A stretch of DNA of 64,000 bases from Hymenolepis diminuta (lineage: Eukaryota; Platyhelminthes; Cestoda; Cyclophyllidea; Hymenolepididae). Made by a program: the position numbers and the translations under genes. Under the pieces are notes generated by a model. The model was not told where the DNA came from. It saw only the letters and a list, made by a program, of their open reading frames with translations, and did not search any database. Shown here piece after piece: positions 37,601 to 50,600 of the stretch. Position 1 is the first letter of the stretch. Each line of letters begins with the position of its first letter. The stretch covers positions 950,296 to 1,014,295 of the forward strand of contig CAADRB010000011.1 in assembly GCA_900708905.1 (NCBI GenBank), in the 5' to 3' direction.

Positions 37601-38260
37601 AACAAGCTATTACAATTTCTATAATATATACCTTTATTTATAAAGATGCTATGCACCATACTTGCCGGATAAATTTAAGCTTAATTTCAAGTACATAAAT
37701 TGGGGAAAAGGTAAGGAGATTTTGTCCTTGGGATTTTTAATTTTCCGCTTGTCTGCTCATGTTTATATTCTTTTGACGAAGCAAACAATTTATTTAATTC
37801 CATTATGAAACATCAGTATCGTTTGTACTGAGCGTTTTCATTGAGGGTCCCAGTCGTTTTAGGATTTATCTTCTCACATGTTCATTCATCAGCATTCGGA
37901 TTTCTCATAAATTATCGTTTCAAGTAATTATGTCACTTATCTTATAATTAAACATGAATCAATTCATCTTTTGTTCTTGTTCACTTTACCACCAATCTTG
38001 TAGACCTGAAGATAAGTCAGATATTTATCCTCTTCCGGAAGGTGTTTTAAAAAACATCGTAGGTTGCAGATCACGACGAACTTTTCATCACTTCAATTCA
38101 ACTAATATTATACGTCGGATCGAAATCCTATTTATTATAAGGCGGTAAGTTAGTGACGATTTAAGAAAACCCTCTATCACTCCTTAATCTGCATTCAAAT
38201 AATGTTGAACTTACTTGTAAACTAATTAATTACCATTGCCAGATGCTGGCTAAAAAAGAT
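34633..38260. other. Intergenic DNA with unsupported short frames
   Basis: Frames at 35,481, 36,223 and 37,954 (64-83 codons) were examined. The one at 36,223-36,474 has a beta-rich look (TQTVSITFSVVNTKREVVEL) but no splice sites or family match I can defend. Confidence 0.3.
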
Positions 38261-38261
38261 A

Positions 38262-38350
38262 ACGGCAGAATTCGGGTTTCTCGCCAAAGACGCCTCATCG
38301 TATCACTCCCCACTCAAGATGAGGGATAGAAGTTGCATTTCTAAATGGAT
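38262..38350 (+). repeat. SINE 3'-tail fragment
   Basis: GGCAGAATTCGGGTTTCTCG, GCCTCATCGTATCACTCCC, CTCAAGATGAG and CTAAATGG match the 3' half of the SINE at 24.66 kb through to its end. Confidence 0.6.
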
Positions 38351-40094
38351 TCATTTACAAATAGAATGAAATTATTCAGTACTATATTTTGACGTTCTGA
38401 CGAATTCCACTCGAAGCCATTAAACCGAGTTCTGATTGAACTAAACTTCAAACCAAATTAAATCTCTCCTTCCAAGGAGATCTTTTCCACCAAGAAGTAA
38501 TAGTCAAAAGTGGAGGTTGAGAGAAAATCTTTTCCTTTATTTTCACTTTCACTTAATGTAATACTGATATGTCTGCCATTTGTCAAATTAGTACCTTTGA
38601 TGCAAACCTTAATTCTACCTAAATACTTAAACACTCATTTTACTTGAACACTCATTTTAACTAATCATTGCTTGATGATTCTTTCCACATTCTTGTCAAA
38701 TTAATACATACTACACTTAGGCGGGGAAAAAAGCCATTGCTTTTATTCATTCGTCTTTGAAATATCCCTATCAATTAGATTGTTACCTGACGGAAGCCAT
38801 CGAACTACAAGTAGATTAACTTTTTGCCTTCTCTTGCGAGTTTCACCTGATGCACACACAATTTAGTTTTAGTCTATTTGCGCAATCCATAAACTTGAAG
38901 ACAAACTTTCAAAATTTGGATTTAATAAAGGGGCATATTAGAGTGGATAAGCCAGAATCCAGATAAGAATGAGAGATGGAAAGTTTCGACATTTACCTCT
39001 GATAATTACACTTAACTCTAATGAACTCAGGGAGAAAAACTTCAGAATGTTTGTCTTATATTATTGTTAAGTGTCTCTAGACATTGTCATACTGCTTTGG
39101 CTTCGAAATAGCAAATTAAGATGTGAGAATAATCTGATTTGTCAAGTCGTTGATGCATACAGAGTGACAGGAACGATCAACCGCACTGATTGATGCTCTC
39201 AAAGGACGGTAATATAATAAGTATTTTAGAACGCAGTGAAGTTTCATACTTCCCTTCTCCTTGAAGATTTTGAGTGTTTGAATTTACTTCCATTCAAATA
39301 AATCCTGGTAGAGTTACGGTAAATATACTTGCCTGTCAAGCGAAGGTAATGAGATCTATGCTCATAGATACACATTCAGTGAGGAGAATAGATAACGGTG
39401 CTTGTTATCACTAATTACAGTCATAATCTTTTACCAAGGAGATCCAGGAGTAACTTCTTTCTTCCAAAGATAAACACTGGAAGATATTCCTTAACGGATT
39501 TGAGAAGTTCCCTCATCATTATCTCAAATAAAAAGAGTGTTTGAATAAGTAGTAAACGAAATGCGTTCAACACATAGTAATACCTATTTCTGACTGACTT
39601 TGGCACTTTTTAACAAAACAGAAACTCACAAGTTTAGAAATGAAATGTTGACAGACCCCGTGCATTATGAATATGTTGTTACATCGTTACCTGTAGTGAC
39701 AATAAATTAATTTCACAGGAATACACACGCACTTACGTATTACATACATGCTGATAATCTAACTCGAGTATTCACTCATGAAGTTGTGCTCGAATTGGGA
39801 TTATTTAGTCCAATTCAATAAATTAATTGAACAATTGTGGCAAAAGCACTTTATAGTGAAAATGCCAGTCGATCAAGGCAGCATGGACCTGGTTTGGATT
39901 GACCGCTCTGCCACGATCAAACAGTCTCCGATATCTATTCACATCGCGAAGAACGTAAATTTTCATTTTTAGGATCCTTGAGCAAAAAGTAGAGGGAAAT
40001 TTGAATGACGGCTTTCATTCCGTCTTCATGACATCAAAATTGGTCGTCGAGATAAGCTGCGAATTGCAATTAATATTATCAAATCAATTTGATT
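38351..40094. other. Intergenic DNA, nothing recognised
   Basis: A 64-codon frame at 39,778-39,972 (contains QGSMDLVWIDRSATIKQS) has no supporting signals. Confidence 0.35.
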
Positions 40095-40235
40095 TTATAA
40101 AACTAATACGAGTGACGTATTGAGAACTACATGCAATGACCCGGAGTTAGCACGTCTTTAGCAGATCACATGTTAGTATACTGCAATGATTGTAAATGTT
40201 TTAGCGGATAAAAGGTACGCACTCAATGACAGTCG
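40095..40235 (+). repeat. Dispersed repeat, copy 2 of pair with 28.56 kb
   Basis: See the ordered blocks listed for the 28.56 kb copy. Confidence 0.6.
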
Positions 40236-41246
40236 GAAAATAATCAGTTCGTCGTCAGTCAAAAGGTCGCCAGAAAGCAGCTTGATATTACAAAATGTAT
40301 GCTGGTTTTTATCAATAGTATTTCAAAGGGTATTTACGTTTTTTCAATGTATTTGTAAATTTACGGGGAACTTATCACTTATTTGTTTATTGAATAGAAA
40401 AATGTACGTTATTTAATACATTCTTCGACAGATGACAGTGATTCCGTTATTGGAATGCAAATAAAGCTAATGAAGCGTAAAATGCAGTAATCAAAAGTCC
40501 ACTTTGTCATTTGAACCTAGGTCTACCTAACGCAGGAAATCTACAACTCATTGACATTAAGTGGATAGTTTAATAATAAGGGCCACTTTAGGATTAGTTC
40601 AGAACGTCGAAGAGCAAAAAAAATCCAGGAAAATGTTATTTTTACCGAATATTACAAAACGGGCGTCAGCAACACTGTAGGTTTTATCAAAAGCGACAAA
40701 AATGGATTGAGAGTGAATTACGAAATCTTATCGATCAGTATGATATGAATACAACCTTAGACAAACAGGGGTTTAACAGTGACACATTCCCGCACGCAAA
40801 TAATCAATACTTTGCATCATAGTAACAACTCTAAGTGAAAAACCCTCAATGTAACATTTGGAGAAATTAGTATTTTATCCGAAGAGTAAATTTTTGTCGT
40901 CTCAAGTTTTATTTAATTAATAAAGGTTGTCACCTTTGCATTATGCATTTAGATGCGTTAATCTTGATAGCATCAACTAATAATATCATTTGTATAAGCA
41001 CAGCCTTATAAGAGGAGTTTGGGACTCGGATCGACTAATCCCTGTTCATCTTTAATTTTATAATCAAAAGTCAACCTTGGGGATTGGTTATTTATTCTAA
41101 ATCCTGACAGTGAACTGATGCTTATCGATATTACACAACTTTCCGCTCGAGCTGCCACGTGACTTAAAATTTGAGCAATCATTTACCGATCAGGTTATGA
41201 AAACTTTACAAATGTCATAATAATAATTCTCAAGCCCATGTTGGAA

Positions 41247-41362
41247 GGCGTATTCCAAGGCTCGCCTTGGGTAGAGAGTGACATCATAGAACCTTTCTGC
41301 TGAGACGATCGGATTCTAATAACCTCCGTATTAGCCAGCACGGTTGACCATGCTGCATAGGG
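41247..41362 (-). repeat. tRNA-derived SINE copy (inverted)
   Basis: The reverse complement reads GCAGCATGGTCAACCGTGCT, then AGAAAGGTTCTATGATGTCA, CTCTCTACCC and GGCGAGCCTTGGAAT, matching body and tail of the copies at 22.7 and 24.66 kb. Confidence 0.6.
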
Positions 41363-43566
41363 CATACGCTGGTCTAACAAATGTATCATAAGTTCAATAA
41401 GTCCAGTAACTGGGAGAACAGAGACCTTAGAGAAAACGATTATTGTTTTAATGGTTTAACATAAAAAACCTCAAATTTTCTGTTGATGATTAATACATAC
41501 TCAGAGGACAAATAATTTTTGGCAGTCGATTAAATAAACGGGGATATGTAAATAGAAAATGGTTCAGTAGTTAATTAGAAAAAGGCTGACTGCGTGATTG
41601 TTGAAATAAATGATTAAATAATTATCAATAGGGGTAATTTTTAGAATAATGATAGAACCGTTTAGATGAAGATAAAGGAGAGACATGGGCTGCCACTCAC
41701 GTTTTAATCAGAGTAAAGTGTAGTTTTTGGAACAGATAGCTTGGACTATGTGGGAATATACTAATTGGTGTCTATGAAACACACATCCCAACAGATTACT
41801 ATTATTAACGAATAAGCACTATCATACTATTGTGTGGTTTCAGATATATGACCGATTTTTATAATCAAAGTGATAGAGTATGGCTACGTGGAATATGTGA
41901 TAACAAATATAGGATGAAATGCTCGCGTTCGTTCACCTTGAATGCACTCTGGAGAGGTGAAATATAATAAAATATTGTTATTTTTCATTCTGATAGTAGA
42001 GGGGAATAGCTCATGCTATCTCACGAATTGGTAGCATAGAAGACATTAGTGACATCACCAGGTATAATTTTTAATATTTCAAATTCCAGTTTAAGCTTTC
42101 TTATGCTCTCTGATGAATTGGAACGGGTATATTAAAATACAAGCGGAAACAAATACTCGCCCATGAGGAAATTGGCAACTGGTAGGATTCCCCCCAATTA
42201 CCTCCAAAGCTTAGCCCCAAAAAAATCAAATGCTTTCAAAATAATGTCAGGCCTAAGGGTTAAAGTAAATACTTTAGGGTCATCTAGGCACCTAAATTTC
42301 AAGGCAGAAATCTTCAAATTTAAATCTTTTTATTATTAAAAATTATGTATCCCCTGTACAAACCGCAACTTTGATATGGCTATTAATAGAATGAACTAAA
42401 TACCTCCAATTTCTTAAGTCATACAGATTGTAATTTTTGGAGCCAAACAACCTCGATTTTCCTCTTCTTTACCTCTAACAAAGTAATTAATTATATTTAA
42501 AAAATTCTCTGTCAAACTCTTTTTGTTTAGTTGAACCAAAGCTGATACTTTTTTAACTGTCGTGATTAATGACAAAAAGACAGAAATCTATTGGCTTAAT
42601 CATGCTGACTGGCAGTTAGAAAATTTAAATGAATCCGTTTCGTTGTCCGATTGTGTGGAAATAAATCCCGGATATCATTTAGCGTTTGGGCTTCAATCTT
42701 AAAAAATAGATCTAATTTTTTGAACCTGTACTTATTATGAAATGCACCAGGTATATCTATATCATTGTTAGAGAAAGCAACGCTATAAAGAATAGACCTA
42801 GGTTATAAAATTTAGGTAACAAAGACCAATTACTTTCTGATAAACAGCGAGAGACTGTATATTTCCATAGATACATGAGAATTTTTTATTTAAAAATGCT
42901 TATTTTATATCCCATCAATAACGAAAATGCGCTTGAAAGTAAGTAGATTCTGCAGATTGCTTTACATTGAATTCTCTCAAATATTGCGTTTAGTGGATTG
43001 AAGTTTTGAAGCCCCAAACATGTCCCAGTTAATGGCACTTCCACTGATTTTTGAACGTGATTAATTCGAGTGTGCACCTGCCTCAACAACCAGACATTTC
43101 AAACTTTGCGATTTAAAACAAGTACATGAATGCTGACTTTCGCTCTTGTAAACCAATATCTACTATTATTCTCACCCACTTTCCTTAAAAGTTGACCTCT
43201 GAGACTCTGAGGCTCAGACCAAAGAATGAAGTTCTTAAAGGTCAAATATTCCTAACCGCAATTGGGAAAAAACACTATCATCAAATTTTTACATAAAAAC
43301 GTATGTTACCTCTGTCCGATTCGTATTTTCGATACATTTTATTTAAATATATTTGTAACATCTAAAGATCGGGTGATGTAGTCTTTCCCATCTGAATAAC
43401 TACCGAGCAGTCAGGTTGCATGGGTAAAATTTCCCTTCGAATAACTTTTAAACCGAGTTTTCCTGCACAAAGGACACCAGTTTAAAATCAACTTTTTTGG
43501 AGAAAAGTTTATTGCAAATGTGAACCGGACCGGACGCGTACTGTAAAAGTAAATACACATATCTTA
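41363..43566. other. Intergenic AT-rich DNA between repeats and the transporter cluster
   Basis: A start-less open stretch of about 55 codons near 42,535-42,700 (contains KKTEIYWLNHADWQLENLN) looks coding-like, but no splice acceptor gives a continuous frame. Nothing else was identified. Confidence 0.3.
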
Positions 43567-43567
43567 T

Positions 43568-43573
43568 TTTATT
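43568..43573 (-). terminator. Candidate poly(A) signal AATAAA of the proximal PQ-loop gene
   Basis: On the minus strand AATAAAATAAG lies about 300 bases after the stop codon at 43,875. It is the first clear AATAAA I see in the 3' flank. Confidence 0.4.
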
Positions 43574-43874
43574 TTAGATCCAAAACTGATATAACAATAC
43601 TATACGTAAATAACAACAATGAACCATTAATAAGGCCAAAATGCTAGATAGTATACAATCAGTTCAACTATCCAACACAACTAAGAGTGCACACTAAATA
43701 GGACAAAGACCTCCCCCCTCTCACTCTCCCGCCCAAATACTAACATTGAGCACACCACATGCGAAAACAAAGTCACAAGACACCTGTTCATTATAGCATA
43801 AATACTATTATATTCAATTATTATTAAATATCGCGAAAATACACAATAAGATGGGAAAAATCTAGAAGAGTCTT

Positions 43875-45172
43875 TCATTTTCCATTGCTTGAAGCATCGA
43901 CGTCAGAATCCTTGCACATATTTTCCGGATCATTCACAGCGATGCGTCCACGATACATAAAGAACTGGATCAGAATCTAAAATTAGAAGAGAACGAAAAC
44001 GGTTATACCAAAAGGAGTTCGGCTCATAGCAGATTAAAATAACGGACTTACAACGACATCGAATACTAATATGCCAATACTTCCAAGAATCCAAGGCAAG
44101 GAATTCATTAAATGTAAAGGCGCCAAGGATTTAATAAAAATTTGACAAGAATAGAAGGTGTTACCGAGAACAGCCAGGAAGAAGAAATAGAAGCTCAGAC
44201 CGTCTGTACTCTTTCGTTTCCACTTAAATAAAACGAAATTTGGCATTAGACATTGAGCTAAGGCCAGAATATTTTGATTATAGCAAGATTCTAAAAACTT
44301 ACGTTGACATAAATTTGGTGAACTCGGCCTAGGGCGTACATGATGGTACTAATCCAACCGAAAATGTAGCCGATTTTTTCTTCAGTAGTCTATAAAAGAA
44401 TTACTATTACTGAATCGATTATTATTACCAGTAGGAAATTGGTGAGTGGATTTTCAACGGGAGATTCAAAAAGTCGCCTTGGAGCGTATGACGAAGCACC
44501 GACAGTAGACATACTTGAAGTCTGAGAAATGGGGAGAGCAAATGGCACAGCACAAAGTGCTACACAGCTTACCATTACACCAGCTAATACTTTTCCACCT
44601 GCAGCATTTGGCACTTCGCTCGATTCAGCAATCTGAATTTCCCCTAAAAGGTGTCCAAATCCAGTGAAGTAAGTACTGAAATATTAAAAAGTGAAGAAGT
44701 GAGGAATAAACTTACGTTTTATATTTCGCCTGTGAATCCATCGGTAGTAATAAAATTGACCAGTAAGAATCAGGTCAATTATTACCGTATATACAGCTAG
44801 GGCTTTCTAAAAAACGAAAGAATATTAAATTTATGAAAGATTTGGAATTATTGCCAGAAATAGGTCACTAACCTGGAAGAAAAGTTGGTTTGTCATTAAT
44901 GCACCGATGAAATTAAGAGAATCTCCAAGAATCCAAAATATAAGTAAAAACTCTGATACAGCGGCATCTGGGATCTTTTTTCTGTAGTTTTCGATGATCT
45001 GCGGGAGGGCAAAAAGAAGCCAGGCGCATATGGCCAAAATACCAAAAGCAATTGAAACTTTATCCCGAGAATTCCGAATACACTCGCCCAATACGTAGAA
45101 GGCCCAATCAACACCTCCTGGACATTCAGCTTCTAGAGTGCCTGGTTTAGGAGTAACTCCCGTCGTATTCAT
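43875..45172 (-). CDS. PQ-loop lysosomal cationic amino-acid transporter, SLC66A1/PQLC2-like (copy A), 321 aa
   Basis: Six exons on the minus strand: 45172-44873, 44806-44716, 44643-44429, 44389-44303, 44222-44052 and 43976-43875. Every junction is GT-AG and the total of 966 nt is in frame. Relatives of this family export Lys/Arg/His from lysosomes or vacuoles through seven membrane helices built on two PQ-loop repeats. Repeat 1 is seen at residues 38-100, with ALPQIIENYRKK (P57 Q58) and the hallmark FWILGDSLNFIGALMTNQLF. Repeat 2 starts at about 206 (EKIGYIFGWISTIMY) with GRVHQIYVN, where the expected proline is His226, and continues KSTDGLSFYFFFLAVLGNTFY and SLPWILGSIGILVFD. The RRLFES element in exon 3 (after about residue 180) resembles the family's RRLL linker. 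Asn2 is in a glycosylation sequon on the predicted lumenal end. The length suits the family (human 291 aa). No dileucine lysosomal signal is evident at the C-terminus. It is the downstream member of a tandem family. Confidence 0.93.
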
Positions 45173-45204
45173 CGTTTGCTTTCAAATACTTAAATTAGCA
45201 GCGC

Positions 45205-45225
45205 TAATGCATTTATATAGTCAAA
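45205..45225 (-). promoter_or_regulatory. TATA box of PQ-loop copy A
   Basis: TATATAAAT (minus strand, 45,219-45,211) lies about 40 bases upstream of the ATG at 45,172, which would give a very short 5' UTR. A TTAGC/GCTAA dyad lies between them. Confidence 0.55.
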
Positions 45226-46195
45226 TAGGCGCGTCTAGGTAGTTAGGGCAAACTTAATATGTAATATTTATTTAGTTTTTTTATTTAAATTTAATATTAT
45301 TTATTAAAAAATTAACACATTTTGTCGATTTTATAAATACTGTTTAATTGTGTTTTCAAGGTTAAATGCTAATAACTATCGCACCATTTAAATTGTGCTT
45401 TTATTTGATTAACAATAAAATACGGTTTAATACTAATATAATTTTTAAATCAATAGAAGAAATATATTTATTCAAATATTTTTTAATGAGCACGATAATA
45501 TCATAGATTTACGTTGACAATAAAGAAGAAATATCAAGAAATCAATGAAAATTATTATCTGACGATGATAATAAAATAGACCTTTTCCTCTTTAATTGAT
45601 TTAATTTATTAAAGTTATAAGGCTTAAAATAGCTTAAATGCACTGACTGACCATTTAAACTTTTCATGAGTGACAAGGATTAAATGAATTATCCACACGA
45701 TATTTATTTAGACTTCATTATAGTAATTGAATTTAAAATTACATTTAAAGGATGAATTCTTATTTACAATAATTTAGGCACATTGAGTTTCACATCTTAA
45801 TGATTTTGATCAATACAGTTTTAAAATGTGGCAAACTGAAATTGAAAACGGTGATTTCATCCATCTCGTTAGTGGGCGCGACATAATTTGAACAAGTCTG
45901 ACTAAATACTTCCCCGAAAGAACTACTTGAGAAGGCAAATGACATTTCTAAGAACCACCATTTAATATGTGACACCACTTTTTGACAACATAATAACAGT
46001 ATTTCTTAAAAAAATGATTTATTTTCACTTTATTGAGGAAGGTTTACTACCCCAAACATGAGACTCAAATGATAGACATGAATGCGTGGGATGTTATAGA
46101 GAGCAACGATGTACTGTGCACGAAGGGATGATTTGAACATAAAATTTTCTTTTCGATGATTACTGAGAACTTTCTCTGGTATCATCAAATCTATA
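45226..46195. other. Very AT-rich spacer between PQ-loop copy A and the pseudogene
   Basis: No coding signal. Short reverse frames at 45,790 and 46,030 do not match the transporter apart from the last pseudo-exon noted in the next entry. Confidence 0.4.
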
Positions 46196-46199
46196 TATT

Positions 46200-47543
46200 C
46201 CATTTTTAAGATTTTCATCGGCATGATAATTGCGAAACAAAAAATTGCACCAAAATCTAAAATAAATTTAATTTGTCTTGATAAATATTTTGATATTAAT
46301 GAAATCGTACAATATGAGAGAATTCCGATAACTTAAAAAGGCATCAAAAATGTGAATATTTAAATTGACAAAAGTTGACGATAATGACTTCAATACAAAT
46401 GCTACATCGACTGATTTGGCGGTGATTTAGCAAGTGTTAACCAGAACGGTAAGGAAATAAAGATAAAAAATAAGGCCCCCAACAGTCTTAAGCCATCACC
46501 AATAAAATGTGAAACAGTATTCATTATGATTTACAAACAAGGTCAGAAATATCTTTTGAAGGAAAAATTCAGATATTAAGATAATCTGACAGCATCGAGC
46601 GGCAGTATACATCAGAGCGCTAATTCAACCACAAGCACAACCGATTTTTTCTCCAACAGTCCATTACAAAGAAAAAAATGTCAAATTAGATAATATTAAT
46701 AATAAATTTTGAAATTGTTCGTGAGTTAAACAAAATGGTAGAAAGTTGGCAAGTGGATCTGCTTCAATTGCTTATGAAAGATGAAGTGATTCAAACTAAT
46801 GAAATTCTCAGTGGGGTCCATACTGTAATCCAAGGGCTGAGGAAAAAGAAATGAAACATCAAGATATTAAAACCTTTAATTTCTTTGGTGTAGGCAATAA
46901 AGAATCTGATTTTACAGATTTTTGTCGTCATCATCGTCAAAATCCTCGATATCTCCTTGTCATGCAAGTTAATAATTGAATATATTATGATATGAAAAGT
47001 TCTCAAACAAATAAAATATTTTCAACAAAAATCGAAGTGCTCAGAAAATTGCTTTGACTATTTCTTTTGTGTTTTCACAAATAAAAAATATTGACCATCG
47101 AGTAAAATATTAATGATAACCCTGTAACTAGCTGAAAAGTCTTAAAATATGGATAATGAACACAGCTAAATATGGTGAATTATTTGCAATGCATATAAGA
47201 TCGGCATAAATTAATTCATTTCAAAAGAAGGACAGTCCTACCTGTAAGAAGACCTGACTCATCAAAAACCTATCAATAAAATTGAGTAAATCTCCCAAAA
47301 GGCAAAAACAAAGGAAAATACATGAAAATCAGCGTCCAAAATTTTACTGCAACAATTTTTAACTATCTGAAAGGAGCCGAAAAGGTATCATGCGGTAGTA
47401 CTCATAACACCAAAAGCAATTGAAACTTTGTCTCGAACTGATCAAAAACATTCACCAAATACGTACCAGGCTTCGCTTAAACCACCTGAACAATCGGTCT
47501 CTAAAGATTCTGGGGCGAATGTTGTGGGTAGCAAATCTTTCAT
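46200..47543 (-). pseudogene. PQ-loop transporter pseudogene retaining all six exons
   Basis: All six exons of the neighbouring genes can be followed in order. Exon 1 (47,543-47,242) starts MKDLLPTTFAPESLETDCSG, continues GECF-stop-SVRDKVSIAFGVM, has a second TGA where Trp is expected, loses the PQ motif (GSFQI for GLPQI) and needs a frameshift before LGDLLNFID and VFLQ, which is still followed by a GTAGGA donor. Exon 2 is near 47,142-47,050 and ends early in a stop. Exon 3 is recognised by ADPLANFLP near 46,735-46,800 with a stop before it. Exon 4 (about 46,665-46,580) reads TVGEKIGCACG-stop-ISALMY. Exon 5 is decayed at about 46,520-46,290 (LILYDFI at its end). Exon 6 (from about 46,254) begins ILVQFF. 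Kept introns show a DNA-level duplication, not retroposition. In exon 1 it is closer to copy A at the nucleotide level. Confidence 0.85.
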
Positions 47544-47668
47544 TAAAAATTTTTCAACTGACTCCAGCATTTCAATAACTAATTAGGTATATTCAAATCG
47601 TGCAATCAAACCCAGATGTTGTGTTTAAAATTAAAATAAGCTGATCTCGTTTTTTATTTATTAGAACA

Positions 47669-47690
47669 AAATAAATATATATATTTATTT
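47669..47690. repeat. Perfect 22-bp AT palindrome
   Basis: Eleven bases AAATAAATATA are followed immediately by their exact reverse complement. In such AT-rich DNA it may well be chance. Confidence 0.7.
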
Positions 47691-47699
47691 GTATAAATC

Positions 47700-50600
47700 A
47701 TTTGTTTAAAATCTTATATATTAGGATCCATCTGTCCTTGTACTAAGTCTTGTCTGAATTTAACCTTGAAATTTGATTTTGACTTCATTTTATCAATTTA
47801 TATTCACTAAGTTTCATCTAAAGTTGCTGAAATGCAAAGGCAAAAATTTGGGCGTAGAATAAAATTGCAACGTCTTATATACATATAATACATTAATTTA
47901 ATTTTGCTTTAACCAATGAAAGGATTTCGTTCTACTTTTGTACTACGATCTATACTGATTTCTTGTTTCTTATTATTTAAAGGTGGCTATAAAGTTTACT
48001 ATCCGAAAGCTCCAACAGCACAATGTATTTTGGGCTTCATCTTGCGCTAACATTAATCAAGCATATTCATATTTTAAAGACATGCCACAGGTGCGATGTT
48101 CATTTTATCAAACAGCTAAAAATCACTAGTTTTTTTGTTTTATTCGAGACAGTCTATTTTAGACAAATTGCTGCTTACTGAAATAATTTTACTTTCGTTT
48201 TCTGAACTAAACATTTCAGATCGTCTTCATTTAAACTGCACATTATAAGCATTTCCATTTTTTCCATAAATATAAATGGCTAATAAATATTTCTTGGCGA
48301 AGAATCGATCTTTCACATTCTAAATCTCATTACAAGGTAATAAATTAAAAATTATCATGAAAAAGACTGTTCCACTTTCCCAGTCTTCAAAAGATATATT
48401 TTTATAATAAACATTGACCAAGAAATTAAAATGCTCCTTTTAAGTACAATAATTCTGTGTTTGATGTCAGTATTTGTTATTTAGTGGTTATTAAATTAAC
48501 AGTCTTTAAACTAAGCCCCAGAATAAACCCATTGAGACGGAATCTTATGGACGAAGACAAATTAATCAGCACTTTAATAAATAATAAAAATACTAAAGTT
48601 ATTCTGAATTTCTTTACCGGGACACGTAAAACGTTACAATTTTCTCTCCTAAACATCCCTTTATCTTGATTAAATGCGCTTATCTGCATAAACAAATAAA
48701 TATTAGATCGCATTACATGTGTAAGAATGATTTCTAACAAAAATGGCATAGACTGCTGGAGAATATCAAATATATATTCATTTTTGCGGCTTCCTTAGAT
48801 ATGTGCCGGATCATTTTTCCTGTTAGATATTGAGGTAATTATTTTCGTTACATTAACGCTGAAGTGATAATATGATATCAACGGTCATCTTGACCTTAAA
48901 TGTTAAATATCATATGACTGGTTGTAAAGCATTTGTCCTTCGAGGTAAATGTTTCATATTTGACCTAAAACCAAATGAATAAAAGATTTTACAGATAGAC
49001 ATTGTAACCCGGCGGTAAAGATGACAGAAAATCCGTTTTGAAAAGAGGTTCAGAAAACACCAATAGGTATCAAACGAAACGCGAACGATTTCTTCCTAAA
49101 GAGCATATTCAAATTGTATAACATACTGGGATTTGGGAGTCAACAGTGGACTGCTAATGTAATTTTAAATCACTTAAGAACTCTAATTAAAAAGGAGAAT
49201 GATAGGATTGGGGAATTTAGGACTTTTAATGTTTTCGAGCACATAAAACTTATTTCCCATTTGAGTCCTTATTAAAACTAATTTAGAATGAGTTGAATAA
49301 ATCACGTGTAATTCTCCCTGTTTTCTAGGTTTTTGGTTTAGATGCAATTTTATACAGGAGTATTATCTTAGTTTCTTGTTAAAGTTAATCAAAGGGCAGA
49401 AAATATTTTAAAACAAGATAAAACGAGTACTGAATTAAATACGTATTTTGCAAACAATCATACAATTTCAAGGGAAAATAGAAATGCACTGAGAGCGAAA
49501 AACTTAGAAATTCAAAAACTTGTTTGCAGAGTTATACTGAAAGCCTTCTGCAAACCAGTATTTGTACTGCATAGGGAATCAACGTGTTCATTTACATTGA
49601 TGCGTTGTTTTAAAGTAAGTTTACTTAGAGCGAATGTCTGCTACTTGCTCAGAAAATTGCCTTGGGTTAAAAATAGAATGTATTGAGACTTATCCGCCCC
49701 CCTCTCCCCACTGAATGCATCAGAGATAAATATATCAATGTTCGTGGATGATTAAATATACTACACAATTCTGGCTAACATAATAGGTGACATGATACAA
49801 GTTTGCTCATAAGAGCATTTTCACGATGCATTCCGTCAATCGAAGTCAAGTATTGTTACCACGCTTATTAATTAACTTAAACATTTTATTAATTACGAGA
49901 CTCATTGAACGAACGTCCCAAACCCACTAGAATAGATAGTGATAACACTTAGCTTGGCCCGAGATAAGGTATCATGATGCTGCTCTGATGTGAAACATGC
50001 ACTTTGTAACCTCTATTATTCATCGGAATTAACTAACACCATTATATGTGCGCCGTTGACTAAGGATCTCATGATATTGGACTTACCAAACGTGTATTTT
50101 GACAACTCTACCGCCATTGTCTCTTTACCAAAATAAATACAAATGATATTTTGTGATGACGAATGGATTATACTAATACATACATATGAGGTTATGGCAA
50201 GATGAGGATCTACTTTAATAATGGAAAATTAACAAAGCTAGTACCTTTCCAACTATCTTCACTCACCTATCACAAGACAGGAATGAGACAGGACCGATGA
50301 CAGAATATTCTAGTAGTGAAGAATAGAGAGGGGAAAGTGAATCATTGAGAGTGTAAAATTATCAATACGATGAAGTGAGGAAAGTGATAAAATGTCTAAA
50401 GTCTAGGTGAGGCATATCACTATATGGAGAAGGCAAAAATCGGGATAAGATCGATATACGAAAATAAAATAGGCTGTTAGGAAATTAAATCACTGCAAAG
50501 GAATAAAATATAATCTGAAGGAAATGACTTCAAACGGAAGAATTTGTCGAAAGGTCAAGTTGGTCTCTTTGATAATTCTCTCTCCTCTTTTAAGATGAGG

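Noticed and set aside
45790..46224. Reverse open frames between PQ-loop copy A and the pseudogene as extra transporter exons
   Set aside because: Apart from the ILVQFF start of pseudo-exon 6 near 46,254, nothing aligns with the transporter family.
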